Shown: positions 52,793 to 62,652, counted from the stretch's first letter. The stretch: 64,000 nucleotides of DNA from Halobacteriovorax sp. JY17 (GCF_002753895.1 NZ_NJER01000001.1:1240910-1304909); one strand, 5' to 3'. The notes: generated by a model not told the origin, from the letters alone. Program-made: numbers and translations.

Positions 52793-53380
52793 TCACTTTT
52801 TCCAATATTTCTGTAAAAACTGGTCTCTGCCCGAGTTAAACCTATAGAATTTATAGCGAATTGGACTCTTCTTGTAGAAGTCTTGATGATATTCCTCGGC
52901 CGGATAGAAAACCCCTGCTTTAGTTATTTCTACCACTATTTCTTTCTTAAAACGCTTACTCTCAGCGAGCTGAAGCTTCGACTTCCTCGCCAATTCTTTC
53001 TGACTTTCATTATAGTAGAAAACCCCTGGTCGGTACTGGCTCCCTCTATCTACAAATTGCCCTTGATTATCAGTTGGATCTATATTGCGCCAAAAAACAC
53101 TTAGAAGCTTCTCATAGCTTACCTTATTCGCATCAAAGGTAACTTCTACAGCCTCTGTATGCCCCGTCCCTCCCGAACTTACCGCCTTATAAGTTGGACT
53201 AGTACTCTCTCCACCAATATAGCCAGAAGTTGTCGACAGAACTCCTTCAAGCTTGTCAAATGGCCCTTCCATACACCAAAAGCACCCGCCAGCAAAAGTG
53301 GCCTTCCTAATATCTTCCTTAGCACTAGCAAGGTGAGCTGCGCCCAAGAATAGCAATATTACGATTAGGATATTCTTCAT
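52793..53380 (-). CDS. msrA: Peptide methionine sulfoxide reductase A, secreted
   Basis: A 195-residue MsrA that repairs oxidised methionine. Catalytic Cys33 is in GGCFWCMEGPFDKLEGV, and YHQDFYKKSP near residues 163-172 is conserved. A signal peptide (MKNILIVILLFLGAAHLASA) precedes the domain, so it works in the periplasm, unlike the cytoplasmic form of many bacteria. AAGGAAG lies before the start. It is a single-gene unit. Confidence 0.95.
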   Translation of the reverse strand: MKNILIVILLFLGAAHLASAKEDIRKATFAGGCFWCMEGPFDKLEGVLSTTSGYIGGESTSPTYKAVSSGGTGHTEAVEVTFDANKVSYEKLLSVFWRNIDPTDNQGQFVDRGSQYRPGVFYYNESQKELARKSKLQLAESKRFKKEIVVEITKAGVFYPAEEYHQDFYKKSPIRYKFYRFNSGRDQFLQKYWKK

Positions 53381-53506
53381 AATTCTTCCTTTTCTAGTTC
53401 AATACTTTAGACATTATAAAGTATTCTAAAGTTTAGTGAAGTTCACTTTAATTTTGTGACAATTTATTGATAGAATCTTAGCTTATCCACTACTTAAGGA
53501 TTTGAT

Positions 53507-54553
53507 TTGAAAGTCTTCATTTTAATTGCCAGTTTATTTGTCATAATGCCAGTCTGGGCAAAAGCTCAACCGCGAGTTGTCTTTGTTTCCCCAGACCCAA
53601 AAGATACAAAGAATGAGTTTTGGACCATTACAACCTATCAAGTTCAAAAGGCAGCAAAGGACTTAGGTGTTGAACTAGAAGTTCTCTACTCTAACTCTCA
53701 CCCCTCCTACTATTTTAAAGAAATTGAAAAAATTGTGAATAGACCTAAGGAGTTTAGACCTGAATATATTATGATCCTTCCAATTAAGAGCAATATTTAT
53801 GACTCTTTAAAACTCTTAGCCGCTACTGATATAAAAGTAATGCTCGTAAATATTGAATTAACGAAGAAAGATCAAAAAGAAATTGGATCTCCAAGAGATA
53901 AGTTTAAGAATTGGATAGGAAGCTTCTTTCCTGACGAAGAGCAAGCTGCAACACTAGTAGCAAAGGAAGTTGGAAAGCATTGCAAAGAAGGAAGTGATAT
54001 TGTTTCAATAAATGGAACACATCTCTCAAATGCATCCCTTATCAGAGAGCAAGTATTTGCAAAGGTAGCAAAAGAACTTGGACAGAATTTACGACAATCG
54101 CTCTATGGAAACTGGAAGAAAGATCGAGTGAGAAAAATGCTTCCCTATATCGAAGGCCGCTATCCAAATATTTGTGGTTTCTTAGTGGCCAGTGACTTCA
54201 TGGCAGAAGCAATTCAAGAATCTAGAAAAGGTGGTTATCAAGTTTGCTCAATTGACTGGACTTCAAGCGGAATAAAAAATGTCATGGACAAGAAACAACT
54301 CTGCTCTGTTGGTGGTCACTACTTAGAATTGGCCTTTGCTCTCGTCGCCCTCTTTGACTATCATAAAGGAATAGACTTTAAGAATGACTTCGGACTTACT
54401 TATAAAAGTCCTTTCCATCTTGCGACTATTAAAAATGCAAAGAAAATTTATCAAAAATTTATCTTAAATAAAGATTCACTAAATTATAAGAATTATTCAA
54501 AATTCTATACCAAAAAGACGAAGTATAACTTTAATATTTTACAAGGTATTTAG
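53507..54553 (+). CDS. Periplasmic type I sugar-binding-like protein
   Basis: A 348-residue protein with a signal peptide (MKVFILIASLFVIMPVWA). The fold of LacI/ribose-binding relatives is suggested by PRVVFVSPDPKDTKNEFW near residues 22-39, YIMILPIKSNIYDSLKLLAATDIKVMLVN near 89-117, and the C-terminal ICGFLVASDFMAEAI near 223-237. The start is TTG behind AAGGA. No ABC permease lies nearby, so it may be a sensor for a kinase or serve transporters elsewhere. It is followed by a clear terminator. Confidence 0.72.
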   Translation: MKVFILIASLFVIMPVWAKAQPRVVFVSPDPKDTKNEFWTITTYQVQKAAKDLGVELEVLYSNSHPSYYFKEIEKIVNRPKEFRPEYIMILPIKSNIYDSLKLLAATDIKVMLVNIELTKKDQKEIGSPRDKFKNWIGSFFPDEEQAATLVAKEVGKHCKEGSDIVSINGTHLSNASLIREQVFAKVAKELGQNLRQSLYGNWKKDRVRKMLPYIEGRYPNICGFLVASDFMAEAIQESRKGGYQVCSIDWTSSGIKNVMDKKQLCSVGGHYLELAFALVALFDYHKGIDFKNDFGLTYKSPFHLATIKNAKKIYQKFILNKDSLNYKNYSKFYTKKTKYNFNILQGI

Positions 54554-54558
54554 AAGAA

Positions 54559-54589
54559 GCCCTAGAATTCACTAGGGCCTTTATTTTTT
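54559..54589 (+). terminator. Intrinsic terminator of the binding protein gene
   Basis: Arms GCCCTAG (54559-54565) and CTAGGGC (54572-54578) with an AATTCA loop are followed by a T-rich run (54580-54590). It lies six bases after the stop. Confidence 0.9.
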
Positions 54590-57364
54590 TTAACCTACAA
54601 CAATATTAACAATTTTCTTAGGAACAATAATTTTCTTCTTAATTTCTTTTCCTTCCAGCCATTTTTGAATTTCATCACTTTCAAGGACAAGTTTCTCAAT
54701 TTCATCTTTAGTAGCATCTAGAGAAATGTCCATAAGAAATCTCATCTTTCCATTAATTGAAATAGGATATTTATGAGTACTCTCTACTAAGTATGACTCA
54801 TTAAGTTCAGGAAGTTTAGCAACAGAGATACTTTCAGTATTTCCAAGTTCTCTCCAAAGCTCTTCACAGAAGTGTGGAGCAAAGGGAGAAAGAAGGACAA
54901 TTAAGTCACTTAGAATTTCTCTCTTGTTACATTTCAGTTTTGCCAGATCGTTCACACAAATCATAAATGCCGACACAGAAGTATTAAAAGAGAATGAATC
55001 AATATCTTCATTTACTTTCTTAATACAAGTGTGAAGAACTTTTAATTCTTCTGCTGTTGGAGCATTGTCAGAGAGAGTAAGCTTCTCTTCTTGATAGAAG
55101 AGATTCCAAACTTTCTTTAGAAATCTATGAACTCCCTCAATACCATTTGTATTCCAAGGTTTTGCTTGTTCCAGAGGCCCTAGGAACATCTCGTAGAGTC
55201 TAAGTGTATCGGCTCCATAATTTTCTACAATAGTATCAGGGTTTACAACATTGAACATGGACTTACTCATCTTTTCAACGGCGTATCCACAATTGTAAAC
55301 CTCTTTACCGTCGTGATTCTCTGTTACAAAAGTCGCTGTTTTAAATTCAGGTCTCCAAGCTTTGAAAGCTTCCATATCTAATTGATCGTTATGAACAATA
55401 TTTACGTCCACATGAATTTCTTGAGTATCATACTTATCTCTAAGACCAAGAGAGATGAATTCATTTGTTCCCTTAACTCTATAGACAAAGTTAGAGCGCC
55501 CTTGGATCATTCCCTGGTTAACTAATCTCTTAAATGGTTCTTCTTTGCAGACGTAACCAATATCAAAGAGAAATTTATTCCAGAAACGAGAATAGATTAA
55601 ATGCCCTGTCGCGTGCTCCGCTCCACCAATATAGAGGTCAACATCTTGCCAGTAATTATTTGCCTCTTTTGAAACAAGACCTTCTTCGTTATGAGGATCC
55701 ATATATCTAAGATAGTAGGCAGATGATCCCGCAAAGCCAGGCATAGTAGACATCTCGAGAGGGTGACCATCTTTTGTCTTCCAATTCTCAGCTCTTCCAA
55801 GAGGTGGTTGTCCATCTTCTGTTGGAAGAAATTTATCAACTTCAGGAAGTTGAAGCGGAAGGTCTTCAAGGCTAAGTGGAGTTGGTACTCCGTCTTTAAA
55901 GTAAATCGGGAATGGCTCGCCCCAATATCTCTGTCTAGAGAAAATGGCATCTCTAAGTCTAAAGTTTGTTTGCTTCTTTCCAATTCCTCTTGCATCAACT
56001 TCTGAAATCATTTTAGCAATGGCCTCTTTGACAGAAAGTCCATCTAAGAAATCAGAATTCATCATTGTTCCATCTTTAGCGTCATACGACTCTTCAGAGA
56101 TATCCCCGCCTGAAACAACTTGAGTAATAGGAATATTAAAATGTTTTGCAAATGCGTAGTCTCTTGAATCGTGAGCTGGAACTGACATTACAGCACCTGT
56201 ACCATAACCGCCAAGAACGTAGTCACCAATCCAAATTGGGATTTCTTTTCCAGTAAATGGATGAATACAATAAGAACCAGTAAAGACTCCTGAGACACGC
56301 TTTACATCAGCAAGTCTATCTCTCTCACTTCTCTTCTTAGTTGCTGCAAGATAATCTTCAACTTCGCTTCTCTGCCCTTGCGTTGTGACCAAGTCAACGT
56401 AGTCACTTTCAGGAGCAAGAACCATGAAGCTCACACCAAAGATCGTATCCGCTCTAGTTGTAAAGACTTCTATTTTCTCGCTACTATCTTTTATCGCGAA
56501 TTTAACTTCTGCGCCTACGGACTTTCCTATCCAATTCTTTTGCATCTCTTTTAGAGAATCTGACCAATTGAGCTCATCTAGTCCATCAAGAAGTCTTGGA
56601 GCGTATGCAGAAACTCTTAAGCACCACTGTTGCATCTTCTTCTGCTCTACAGGATGAGAGCCACGAACAGAGAGACCGTCTTTTACTTCATCGTTAGCTA
56701 GAACTGTTCCAAGGCCTGGACACCAATTCACCGCCGTCTCTGCAAGAAATGCTAGTCGGTAATTTTGAAGAGTATTCTCTCTATCTTTCTCATTTAAGTT
56801 CTTCCAATCATCAGCGCTAAAAGCTTCCATCTCACTACAGTGAGCATTTACTCCAGCACTTCCCTCTTTAGAAAGTTTTGAAATTAATTCACTTATTGGC
56901 TTCGCTTTATTTTCATCAAGATCATAGTAGTGCTCAAACATTTGAATGAATGCCCACTGAGTCCATTTATAATACTTTGGATTACAAGTTTGAACTTCTC
57001 TATTCCAGTCGTAAGAGAAACCTATCTTATCTAACTGCTCTCTATATCTAGCAATATTTTCTCTTGTAGTATCTGCAGGATGTCTTCCCGTTTGAATGGC
57101 GTACTGTTCGGCAGGAAGTCCAAAGGCATCGTAGCCCATTGGGTGGAGAACATTAAAGCCCTCTAGTCTCTTAAATCTCGTAAAAATATCTGAAGCGATA
57201 TAGCCAAGAGGATGTCCAACATGAAGACCTGCTCCCGAAGGATATGGAAACATATCTAGAATATAGTACTTTGGTTTTGTGCTATTTTCTTCGGCCTTAA
57301 AAGTTTGATTATCATTCCAATACTTCTGCCATTTAGCTTCAATTTCTTGAAAATTATAACTCAT
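54590..57364 (-). CDS. leuS: Leucyl-tRNA synthetase
   Basis: A 924-residue class I synthetase. The HIGH motif is in [16 protein letters not shown] near residues 40-55 and KMSKS in [12 protein letters not shown] near 700. The large editing domain is present ([19 protein letters not shown] near 305 and ENHDG-type threonine-rich part). It is somewhat longer than E. coli LeuS (860). It ends a few bases from the convergent binding-protein terminator, and a small secreted-protein gene with a GGTACC repeat lies upstream. Expression is probably single-gene. Confidence 0.97.
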   Translation of the reverse strand: MSYNFQEIEAKWQKYWNDNQTFKAEENSTKPKYYILDMFPYPSGAGLHVGHPLGYIASDIFTRFKRLEGFNVLHPMGYDAFGLPAEQYAIQTGRHPADTTRENIARYREQLDKIGFSYDWNREVQTCNPKYYKWTQWAFIQMFEHYYDLDENKAKPISELISKLSKEGSAGVNAHCSEMEAFSADDWKNLNEKDRENTLQNYRLAFLAETAVNWCPGLGTVLANDEVKDGLSVRGSHPVEQKKMQQWCLRVSAYAPRLLDGLDELNWSDSLKEMQKNWIGKSVGAEVKFAIKDSSEKIEVFTTRADTIFGVSFMVLAPESDYVDLVTTQGQRSEVEDYLAATKKRSERDRLADVKRVSGVFTGSYCIHPFTGKEIPIWIGDYVLGGYGTGAVMSVPAHDSRDYAFAKHFNIPITQVVSGGDISEESYDAKDGTMMNSDFLDGLSVKEAIAKMISEVDARGIGKKQTNFRLRDAIFSRQRYWGEPFPIYFKDGVPTPLSLEDLPLQLPEVDKFLPTEDGQPPLGRAENWKTKDGHPLEMSTMPGFAGSSAYYLRYMDPHNEEGLVSKEANNYWQDVDLYIGGAEHATGHLIYSRFWNKFLFDIGYVCKEEPFKRLVNQGMIQGRSNFVYRVKGTNEFISLGLRDKYDTQEIHVDVNIVHNDQLDMEAFKAWRPEFKTATFVTENHDGKEVYNCGYAVEKMSKSMFNVVNPDTIVENYGADTLRLYEMFLGPLEQAKPWNTNGIEGVHRFLKKVWNLFYQEEKLTLSDNAPTAEELKVLHTCIKKVNEDIDSFSFNTSVSAFMICVNDLAKLKCNKREILSDLIVLLSPFAPHFCEELWRELGNTESISVAKLPELNESYLVESTHKYPISINGKMRFLMDISLDATKDEIEKLVLESDEIQKWLEGKEIKKKIIVPKKIVNIVVG

Positions 57365-57439
57365 TGCAACATTCCTTTGGAGTTTACTTTGAAATAGAGA
57401 ATTTTAAAGGGCAAATTGTACAGGAAAAGGGACAGGAAG

Positions 57440-57470
57440 CCAAAAGGTACGTGGTACCTTTTGGTTTTTT
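57440..57470. repeat. GGTACGTGGTACC hairpin repeat, copy 3 (compact)
   Basis: Perfect 11-bp arms (57440-57450 and 57454-57464) enclose a GTG loop; a T6 run (57465-57470) follows on the plus strand. The core is the reverse complement of GGTACCACGTACC at 1.3 and 12.8 kb. No plus-strand gene ends here: the neighbours are the minus-strand leuS start and the minus-strand gene ending at 57479. Confidence 0.7.
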
Positions 57471-57478
57471 CTTAGAGA

Positions 57479-57742
57479 CTAAAGTGGGCTACAAGTTTGT
57501 AGGCAAATCGCTCTTTGAGTTGCTTCAGGAAGAGTTGAACAGTACTTCTCACAAGCTGGAACAGACTTGCTGTAACCATTGTTATAATCAATACAGTCAG
57601 CTAGTACATAGTCAAAACAGTAGTTAAAGTCTTGAGATTCTTTACAAGCTTCTTGAGCCTGAGCAACGCAAACTTTGTATACTGAAGCCGAAGCTACAGA
57701 AGTCATTAAAGTTAAACCTAAAATTACTATTAGTTTTTTCAT
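57479..57742 (-). CDS. Small secreted cysteine-rich protein
   Basis: An 87-residue protein with a signal peptide (MKKLIVILGLTLMTSVASA). The mature 68 residues contain eight cysteines (VCVAQ, EACKE, NYCFD, ADCID, PACEKYC, ICLQTC), probably disulfide-bonded in the periplasm. No family was recognised. The GGTACGTGGTACC hairpin lies about 15 bases after its stop. Confidence 0.7.
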   Translation of the reverse strand: MKKLIVILGLTLMTSVASASVYKVCVAQAQEACKESQDFNYCFDYVLADCIDYNNGYSKSVPACEKYCSTLPEATQRAICLQTCSPL

Positions 57743-57838
57743 TTTCCACTCCTATTAAATTATAAAAGTGGTTTCTACTGAAAATAGGAGACTTCGCCAA
57801 TAAGCCGTGAAGATTTTTCTTAGTCTAAATAGTTTTAA

Positions 57839-58939
57839 TTAAACGAGCACGTCAAAAGATGTTGGATCTAAAACAAGTTCCCCCATCTTCTCTTTCAACC
57901 TAATGAATTTGACGATTTCATCTTGCGCCTTATTTATTGCCGATGGGGATTTAGGCTGATCAAGTTTATAGAGAAACTCTTCTCTCATTGTGTCAGTCAC
58001 TTCACTGATAAGGTCATAGATCAATTCTTTTGAAGATAATCTTAAAGACGCTGCCAATAAGTCTAAATTCACTTGAAGAAGAAAAGTTCTCTTCATTTCA
58101 AGAGTTAGGTAGCGTAATCTATCTATATTTTCGTTCTGCTCTCGAATATTATTGGCCAAAGCAAAGTTTTCTTCAGAAATTTTCCTAAGAACTTTCTCTT
58201 GCTCTACTTCACTTAGGCCATTAAAAGTAGAAACCTCAAGCCCCTTTTGTTTTAACTGCTTCTTAGAAATAACAGAACTAATTGATTTATAGGTCACACT
58301 CTCAAGAGAGACCGAAAATTTAACACCTATCTTAACAAGATTTGATTCTGACTCAGTTGAAACACTATAAGGAGTCAGATAGCAAACCTCAGCAAGTAGA
58401 CCTGTATCTAAATTTTGATCTGTAATCGACGTGATATAAAGACTATCACCTATTGATAGTTTGCTTGCTTCACTTTCATGAAGAACCATCCCTAGACCTT
58501 GAACAGATAGATCTTTCAATATACATGAAAGACTTTCAACATTTTCATCACTTCCAACTTTGAAAGAAACATTTTTAAAGTCTTGATACTTAAATAAGAA
58601 CCTCTCAACAGTCCTTCTCTCTTTCATCATTAACTCTACAGGAGTTTTCATAATGACTTTTAGACCTTCAGACTTAAAAGCATCTTTCTTAAATAGAGCA
58701 TCCCCTTTGGCATAGTGAACAAATAGAGGTTTGTCTTTCGTAATTTTATAATCTGCATTTCTATAGCTATCTTCTAATTCAATTACAGTATTGGAATCAG
58801 TCACTTCAATTAAAGAAGCTTGAAATTTTATTTTCTCTTCGTCTCGACTCTGCCAAACAGTAACCTCATCTCCGCTCTCCATTATTTGCAGTAACCTCGA
58901 TTTAATTACATCTTTTCTATATGTAGACCACATTTTCAT
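57839..58939 (-). CDS. PilZ-domain protein
   Basis: A 366-residue cytoplasmic protein. A PilZ-like domain spans about residues 100-215 with the c-di-GMP signature: ERRTVERFLF (RxxxR) and DLSVQGLGM (matching D/NxSxxG). An N-terminal YcgR-like segment precedes it, and the last 140 residues are helical (FNGLSEVEQEKVLRKISEENF) and may be an output. ATG at 58939 is preferred: GAGG lies six bases upstream, while a GTG at 58951 overlaps it. It probably links c-di-GMP level to motility or surface behaviour. Confidence 0.82.
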   Translation of the reverse strand: MKMWSTYRKDVIKSRLLQIMESGDEVTVWQSRDEEKIKFQASLIEVTDSNTVIELEDSYRNADYKITKDKPLFVHYAKGDALFKKDAFKSEGLKVIMKTPVELMMKERRTVERFLFKYQDFKNVSFKVGSDENVESLSCILKDLSVQGLGMVLHESEASKLSIGDSLYITSITDQNLDTGLLAEVCYLTPYSVSTESESNLVKIGVKFSVSLESVTYKSISSVISKKQLKQKGLEVSTFNGLSEVEQEKVLRKISEENFALANNIREQNENIDRLRYLTLEMKRTFLLQVNLDLLAASLRLSSKELIYDLISEVTDTMREEFLYKLDQPKSPSAINKAQDEIVKFIRLKEKMGELVLDPTSFDVLV

Positions 58940-59003
58940 AAAAAACCTCACTCCTTAAGCTATTCTATTCTCTCAGATTTTAGAGAAATTTAAAGAGAGA
59001 ATA

Positions 59004-60941
59004 TTATTTTAGCCACTGGATAAAGAAGTTAAGCGTATGGCCAGTACTTAGAGTTCGATTGGCCCTCTTCTTCACACCGTGTCCTTCATCAGGAAAGAGA
59101 ATAAGAGATGATTTTACTCCATTTTTCTCTAGGGCCCTTTGAAATTGAATAGCCTCACCTGCAGGAACTCTAGGGTCGTTGGCTCCTTGAATAATAAGTA
59201 ATGGCGACTTCACTTTATTTAGGTAATTTATAGGAGAGAGTTTCTCAAGTACTTCACGGTCACTCTTCAAATTTCCATACTCCGTCTCTCTCAAATATCT
59301 TCTGTATTCTGCTGTATTTTCTAAGAATGTGACAAGACTGCTCATTCCAACTCTTGCAACACCTGCATCGAAATGATCTGCAAAAACAGTCATTCCATAG
59401 AGAGTTGAGTAGCCTCCATAAGATCCTCCAGTAATACCTACCTTTGGTACTACCCCATTCTTGGCCCAATGCTTCTTGATGAAAATGGAGCTATCTCTAA
59501 TATCTGTAATAACATTCAATCTCTTTGCGCCGTTATCTGAATTCAACCATTCTTTTCCATAGCCACTAGAACCTCTGACATTTGGCATAACGTAGATAAA
59601 CCCTCTCTTTGTGAAGAGTTCAGCTCCTGGACTGAATCCAGGCTTAGATTGAGACTCAGGGCCTCCATGAAAAGAAATAATCACAGGACAAGTCTTCACT
59701 TCGCACTCCTTTGGTCTTTTTACAAACATAGGAATTTGAGTTCCATCTGCAGCAGGATAATATTCAAGAGACCAATTAGTATAGTGGCTCGTATCAAGTT
59801 CAGGAGAGCTTGGAATCGTCCACTCTTGCATTGTTCCTTTCTTCCAATCGTAGACGTAACTTACGCGCGGCCTATTGTAGAAAGCTTGACTAAAAATTGT
59901 ATAGCGAGAGTCTCTTGTTGTAGAACCAAAGAAAGTATGAGTGGCCTTACTAAAATCAGGAAGCTTTATAGGTCCATAACTCTTTCCATTAATAGCTTTG
60001 ATTTTATAATATCCCTGATCATTGTAGCGCAGGAGAATGCGGGAGAAGTCTTTAGCAATAGAAATACTATTTATATCCATTTCTAACTTTTCAGTTATCG
60101 CCTCAAAATTCTTTCCATCGTAGGAATAGAGTCTTTTAAAATTATCAAATTTATTTGTTAAGACTAAGAATTTACCAGTTATATGAGAGTATCTAAGATA
60201 GTAACTCTCCTCTTCTCCTTGACCTAGTAACGGTGTTACTTTCTTAGTTCTTCTATTGAAGAGATAGAACTCTCTAGCAATATTTCCGAGAGCATGACCT
60301 AGGATCATTTCACCATTCTGACCGAGCTCAACAATGTACCAATAACCTTCTCCTTGATAGAGAAGCTCTCTCTTCTTAGAAGTAATATCGTACTCGTAAA
60401 TCCCCCAAGTTGTTGGCGCTATATCATTTGCTCTATAGTAGATCTTGCTTCCATCTTCACTTTGGTCTAGATAGCTGACCTTTATTTTCTTTTCACCAAA
60501 AATTTTAATAAGCTCTCCACCATTTCTTGCATCTTGAAGAAATAGACTTGGATACTCATCGCCCCCATGATCTCTAGAGAGAATAAGACGTTTCCCATCA
60601 TTAGTTATATCTTCGAGAGAAGTTCCATTCTCTCCTCCAGTCATTTGAATTGGGAAAGATTTTGGCCCCTCGATTTTCCAAATTTGCCGAACCCCTGTCA
60701 CAGACCAAGAGAAGAACATCTCTTTCCCGTCTGGCGTCAATTGCCCTAGTCCGGTTGAGCGGATTTCATTTTCCGCTTCTATTTCTGTAGAAAGATTTTT
60801 AGGAATTGCAGTTGGTGCGTACTTGGATAAAGTCTTCGCATCAATGGCCTCAACACCGTGACCAGAGTAGCCCATTTGTGTTCTTTTTTCACAAGAGAGA
60901 ATTAAGAGGCACAAGGCCATTAAGATAAATTTACCAAGCAT
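59004..60941 (-). CDS. S9 family prolyl oligopeptidase-like lipoprotein
   Basis: A 645-residue serine peptidase or esterase with a lipoprotein signal (MLGKFILMALCLLILSC, lipid on Cys17). A beta-propeller part (about 45-390) is followed by an alpha/beta-hydrolase domain with Ser507 in GGSYGGYS, Asp589 in QGANDPRVP and His621 in DEGHGVK. S9 members cleave short peptides, often after proline. Here it is probably anchored in an outer or inner membrane leaflet. The ribosome site GGAG lies inside a perfect 15-bp hairpin just before the start, so its translation may be regulated. Confidence 0.9.
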   Translation of the reverse strand: MLGKFILMALCLLILSCEKRTQMGYSGHGVEAIDAKTLSKYAPTAIPKNLSTEIEAENEIRSTGLGQLTPDGKEMFFSWSVTGVRQIWKIEGPKSFPIQMTGGENGTSLEDITNDGKRLILSRDHGGDEYPSLFLQDARNGGELIKIFGEKKIKVSYLDQSEDGSKIYYRANDIAPTTWGIYEYDITSKKRELLYQGEGYWYIVELGQNGEMILGHALGNIAREFYLFNRRTKKVTPLLGQGEEESYYLRYSHITGKFLVLTNKFDNFKRLYSYDGKNFEAITEKLEMDINSISIAKDFSRILLRYNDQGYYKIKAINGKSYGPIKLPDFSKATHTFFGSTTRDSRYTIFSQAFYNRPRVSYVYDWKKGTMQEWTIPSSPELDTSHYTNWSLEYYPAADGTQIPMFVKRPKECEVKTCPVIISFHGGPESQSKPGFSPGAELFTKRGFIYVMPNVRGSSGYGKEWLNSDNGAKRLNVITDIRDSSIFIKKHWAKNGVVPKVGITGGSYGGYSTLYGMTVFADHFDAGVARVGMSSLVTFLENTAEYRRYLRETEYGNLKSDREVLEKLSPINYLNKVKSPLLIIQGANDPRVPAGEAIQFQRALEKNGVKSSLILFPDEGHGVKKRANRTLSTGHTLNFFIQWLK

Positions 60942-60944
60942 TTT

Positions 60945-60987
60945 CTATCTCCATTTATATTTTTTTAATTATTATAAATGGAGATAG
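60945..60987 (-). promoter_or_regulatory. Hairpin hiding the ribosome site of the S9 peptidase
   Basis: A perfect inverted repeat of 15-bp arms (60945-60959 and 60973-60987) with a 13-base A+T loop lies directly before the minus-strand start codon at 60941. The GGAG ribosome site (complement of CTCC, 60949-60952) is inside the arm nearest the ATG. The 3' arm ends 3 bases from the ATG. No U-run follows on the minus strand, so a terminator is less likely than control of translation. Confidence 0.65.
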
Positions 60988-60998
60988 GCAGATGTCTA

Positions 60999-61430
60999 TT
61001 ATTCTATGGCACAAGATTTCTTTTGAACGCTAAAGAACTCTCTTTGGTTCAAGAGATTGGCCTTAGACTTTTCTATTTTTAATTGAAGATTTATTTTGGA
61101 TAACTCTTTCTTATCAAAAATACTTTCGCAAATAAGATCGCTCAATTCGACATACTTAATTAAGAATTTAAGAACTTTCTTCTTACCAGCTTCATTTTCA
61201 CTAGCAGAGGCCATGTAACTTACATCTTTAACAGCTTTTGTGTATTCACTAATTTCAGTCAACCCTAGCGTTGCAGCCGTTCCATAGATTCGGTCAACCA
61301 TCTGCCCGACTTCTTCAAATTTAGAACTATCAGCTAACTTAGTCTCAATTAGTGAAGATATAGAGACTGTCATTGAGTTCCTAATCTGCTTTATTTCATC
61401 AACAAAGAATGTCAGCATTTCAGTGTCCAT
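60999..61430 (-). CDS. HPt-like helical protein lacking the phospho-histidine
   Basis: A 143-residue, all-helical, cytoplasmic protein. It has an HPt-like segment MVDRIYGTAATLGLTEISEYTKAV near residues 44-67. HPt domains have HxLKG; here the His and Lys positions are Asp46 and Tyr49, so phosphotransfer by this route is unlikely. It may act as a phosphorylation-independent binding partner, or the likeness may be accidental. Its stop is about 10 bases beyond the hairpin that precedes the S9 peptidase, and it is on the same strand. Confidence 0.55.
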   Translation of the reverse strand: MDTEMLTFFVDEIKQIRNSMTVSISSLIETKLADSSKFEEVGQMVDRIYGTAATLGLTEISEYTKAVKDVSYMASASENEAGKKKVLKFLIKYVELSDLICESIFDKKELSKINLQLKIEKSKANLLNQREFFSVQKKSCAIE

Positions 61431-61590
61431 AAGTATTATCCGAATTAAAGGTTTGTCTTAGTATAATTACTATCGGAAGAAAAAATTAACTATTAACTTA
61501 ATTTAATTAGTAAACCTATTTTTACAATTACTTAAACTTCTAATCTTAAGATTTGTGGCAATTTTTCTTGCTAATAAAAATGCCTCTAAA

Positions 61591-62652
61591 ATGAGTAAAA
61601 AAGACGTAACTTATTGTAAAGAATCCCAAATAGGCTTACAAATACGTATGGCGAAAACTCTCGAAAGAGTGAGAGCAAATAGCTCGCTCTTAAATACACC
61701 TCTTTGTCTCTTAGCACTTCAAATAAAAGGAAGTCTCGCAGAGGAATGTATTCAAATTGTTCGAGAAGAACTAAAAATAAAAGGAATCAATTTTCATTTT
61801 CATTTTTGGATTTCAGACGATTGGTTTTGCGCTGATGGTATCCCTGGAATTGCTCTGCCTTTCTATCTCTTTAATAAAGAAATCTCAAAACTTGAAAAAG
61901 AAAGAATTGGCTTTATTGAAGGTAGTACAAAGATTGAATGCTTAAAATTAATAAGACATGAAGTTGGTCACGCAATAGATAATGCTTATAATTTAAGAAA
62001 TTGCCAAGAGAGAGAGAATCTTTTTGGAAGAAGTTCTCTTAAATATCCAAAAGACTATATCAGAAAGCCTTTCTCAAAAAACTATGTAAAACACATAAGA
62101 GAAAATTACGCCCAGGCTCATCCTGATGAAGATTGGGCCGAAACCTTTGCTGTGTGGTTAGATCCAAAGTCTAATTGGAAAGAGAAATATAAGAATTGGA
62201 AAGCGCTAGAAAAGCTTAATTATGTAGACAAAACTATGAAGTCCATCAGAGGAAAGCGTCCACTTTTAAAAAATAAAGATACTGTCGATGAAATTTCCAC
62301 ATTAGGAATTACGCTTAGAACTTATCTTAGTAGAAAAGAAAAAATAAAAAGTAAGTACAAAGCTCCAATCTTTGGAAAGAATTTAAGTAAAGTCTTTAGC
62401 CCCGGTCGAAAGAATAATGCGCTTAGTTTCATTACTTTAAATGAGAGAGAGCTTTGCATAAGAGTTGCAAAAAATACGAATCAGTATCATTATATAGTTA
62501 GAGATGTTTTAAAAGAGCTCAAAGGTGAATGTAGAGATAAGAGCCTCACTCTTAAAATGCCTATCTCTCAAACGAGAGAAACTCTTATACAGTTACTAAG
62601 TAAATCAACTCTACACTACGTTAAGCAAGGAAAGAATAAGGTCATCATGTGA
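61591..62652 (+). CDS. Putative zinc metallopeptidase (Peptidase_Mx type)
   Basis: A 353-residue protein matching the Peptidase_Mx (PF15887-like) pattern: FHFWISDDWFCADGIPGIALPFYLFNKE near residues 70-97, LIRHEVGHAIDNAYNLR with the zinc site HEVGH at 123-127, YAQAHPDEDWAETFAVWLDP near 170-190 with the likely third ligand Glu, and LEKLNYVDKTM. No signal peptide is seen, so it is cytoplasmic. A GTG at 61555 would add 12 residues; neither start has a clear ribosome site. It is translationally coupled (GTGA) to the ATP-grasp gene after it. Confidence 0.8.
   Translation: MSKKDVTYCKESQIGLQIRMAKTLERVRANSSLLNTPLCLLALQIKGSLAEECIQIVREELKIKGINFHFHFWISDDWFCADGIPGIALPFYLFNKEISKLEKERIGFIEGSTKIECLKLIRHEVGHAIDNAYNLRNCQERENLFGRSSLKYPKDYIRKPFSKNYVKHIRENYAQAHPDEDWAETFAVWLDPKSNWKEKYKNWKALEKLNYVDKTMKSIRGKRPLLKNKDTVDEISTLGITLRTYLSRKEKIKSKYKAPIFGKNLSKVFSPGRKNNALSFITLNERELCIRVAKNTNQYHYIVRDVLKELKGECRDKSLTLKMPISQTRETLIQLLSKSTLHYVKQGKNKVIM

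Noticed and set aside
53507-54553. Binding protein plus the ABC ATPase at 36873 as one transporter
   Set aside because: They are 16 kb apart on different strands, with no permease between. The ATPase resembles ion or polyamine importers and the binding protein resembles sugar binders.
55597-55998. A 133-codon minus-strand frame inside leuS
   Set aside because: It is an alternative frame of the conserved synthetase and has no motif or good start.
57465-57470. T6 after the GGTACC hairpin as a plus-strand gene terminator
   Set aside because: No plus-strand gene ends here, so I annotate the hairpin as a repeat and leave termination open.
59649-60086. A 145-codon plus-strand open frame inside the S9 peptidase gene
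   Set aside because: It is antisense to a well-conserved enzyme, has an Arg/Ser-rich composition typical of shadow frames, and has no ribosome site or family likeness.
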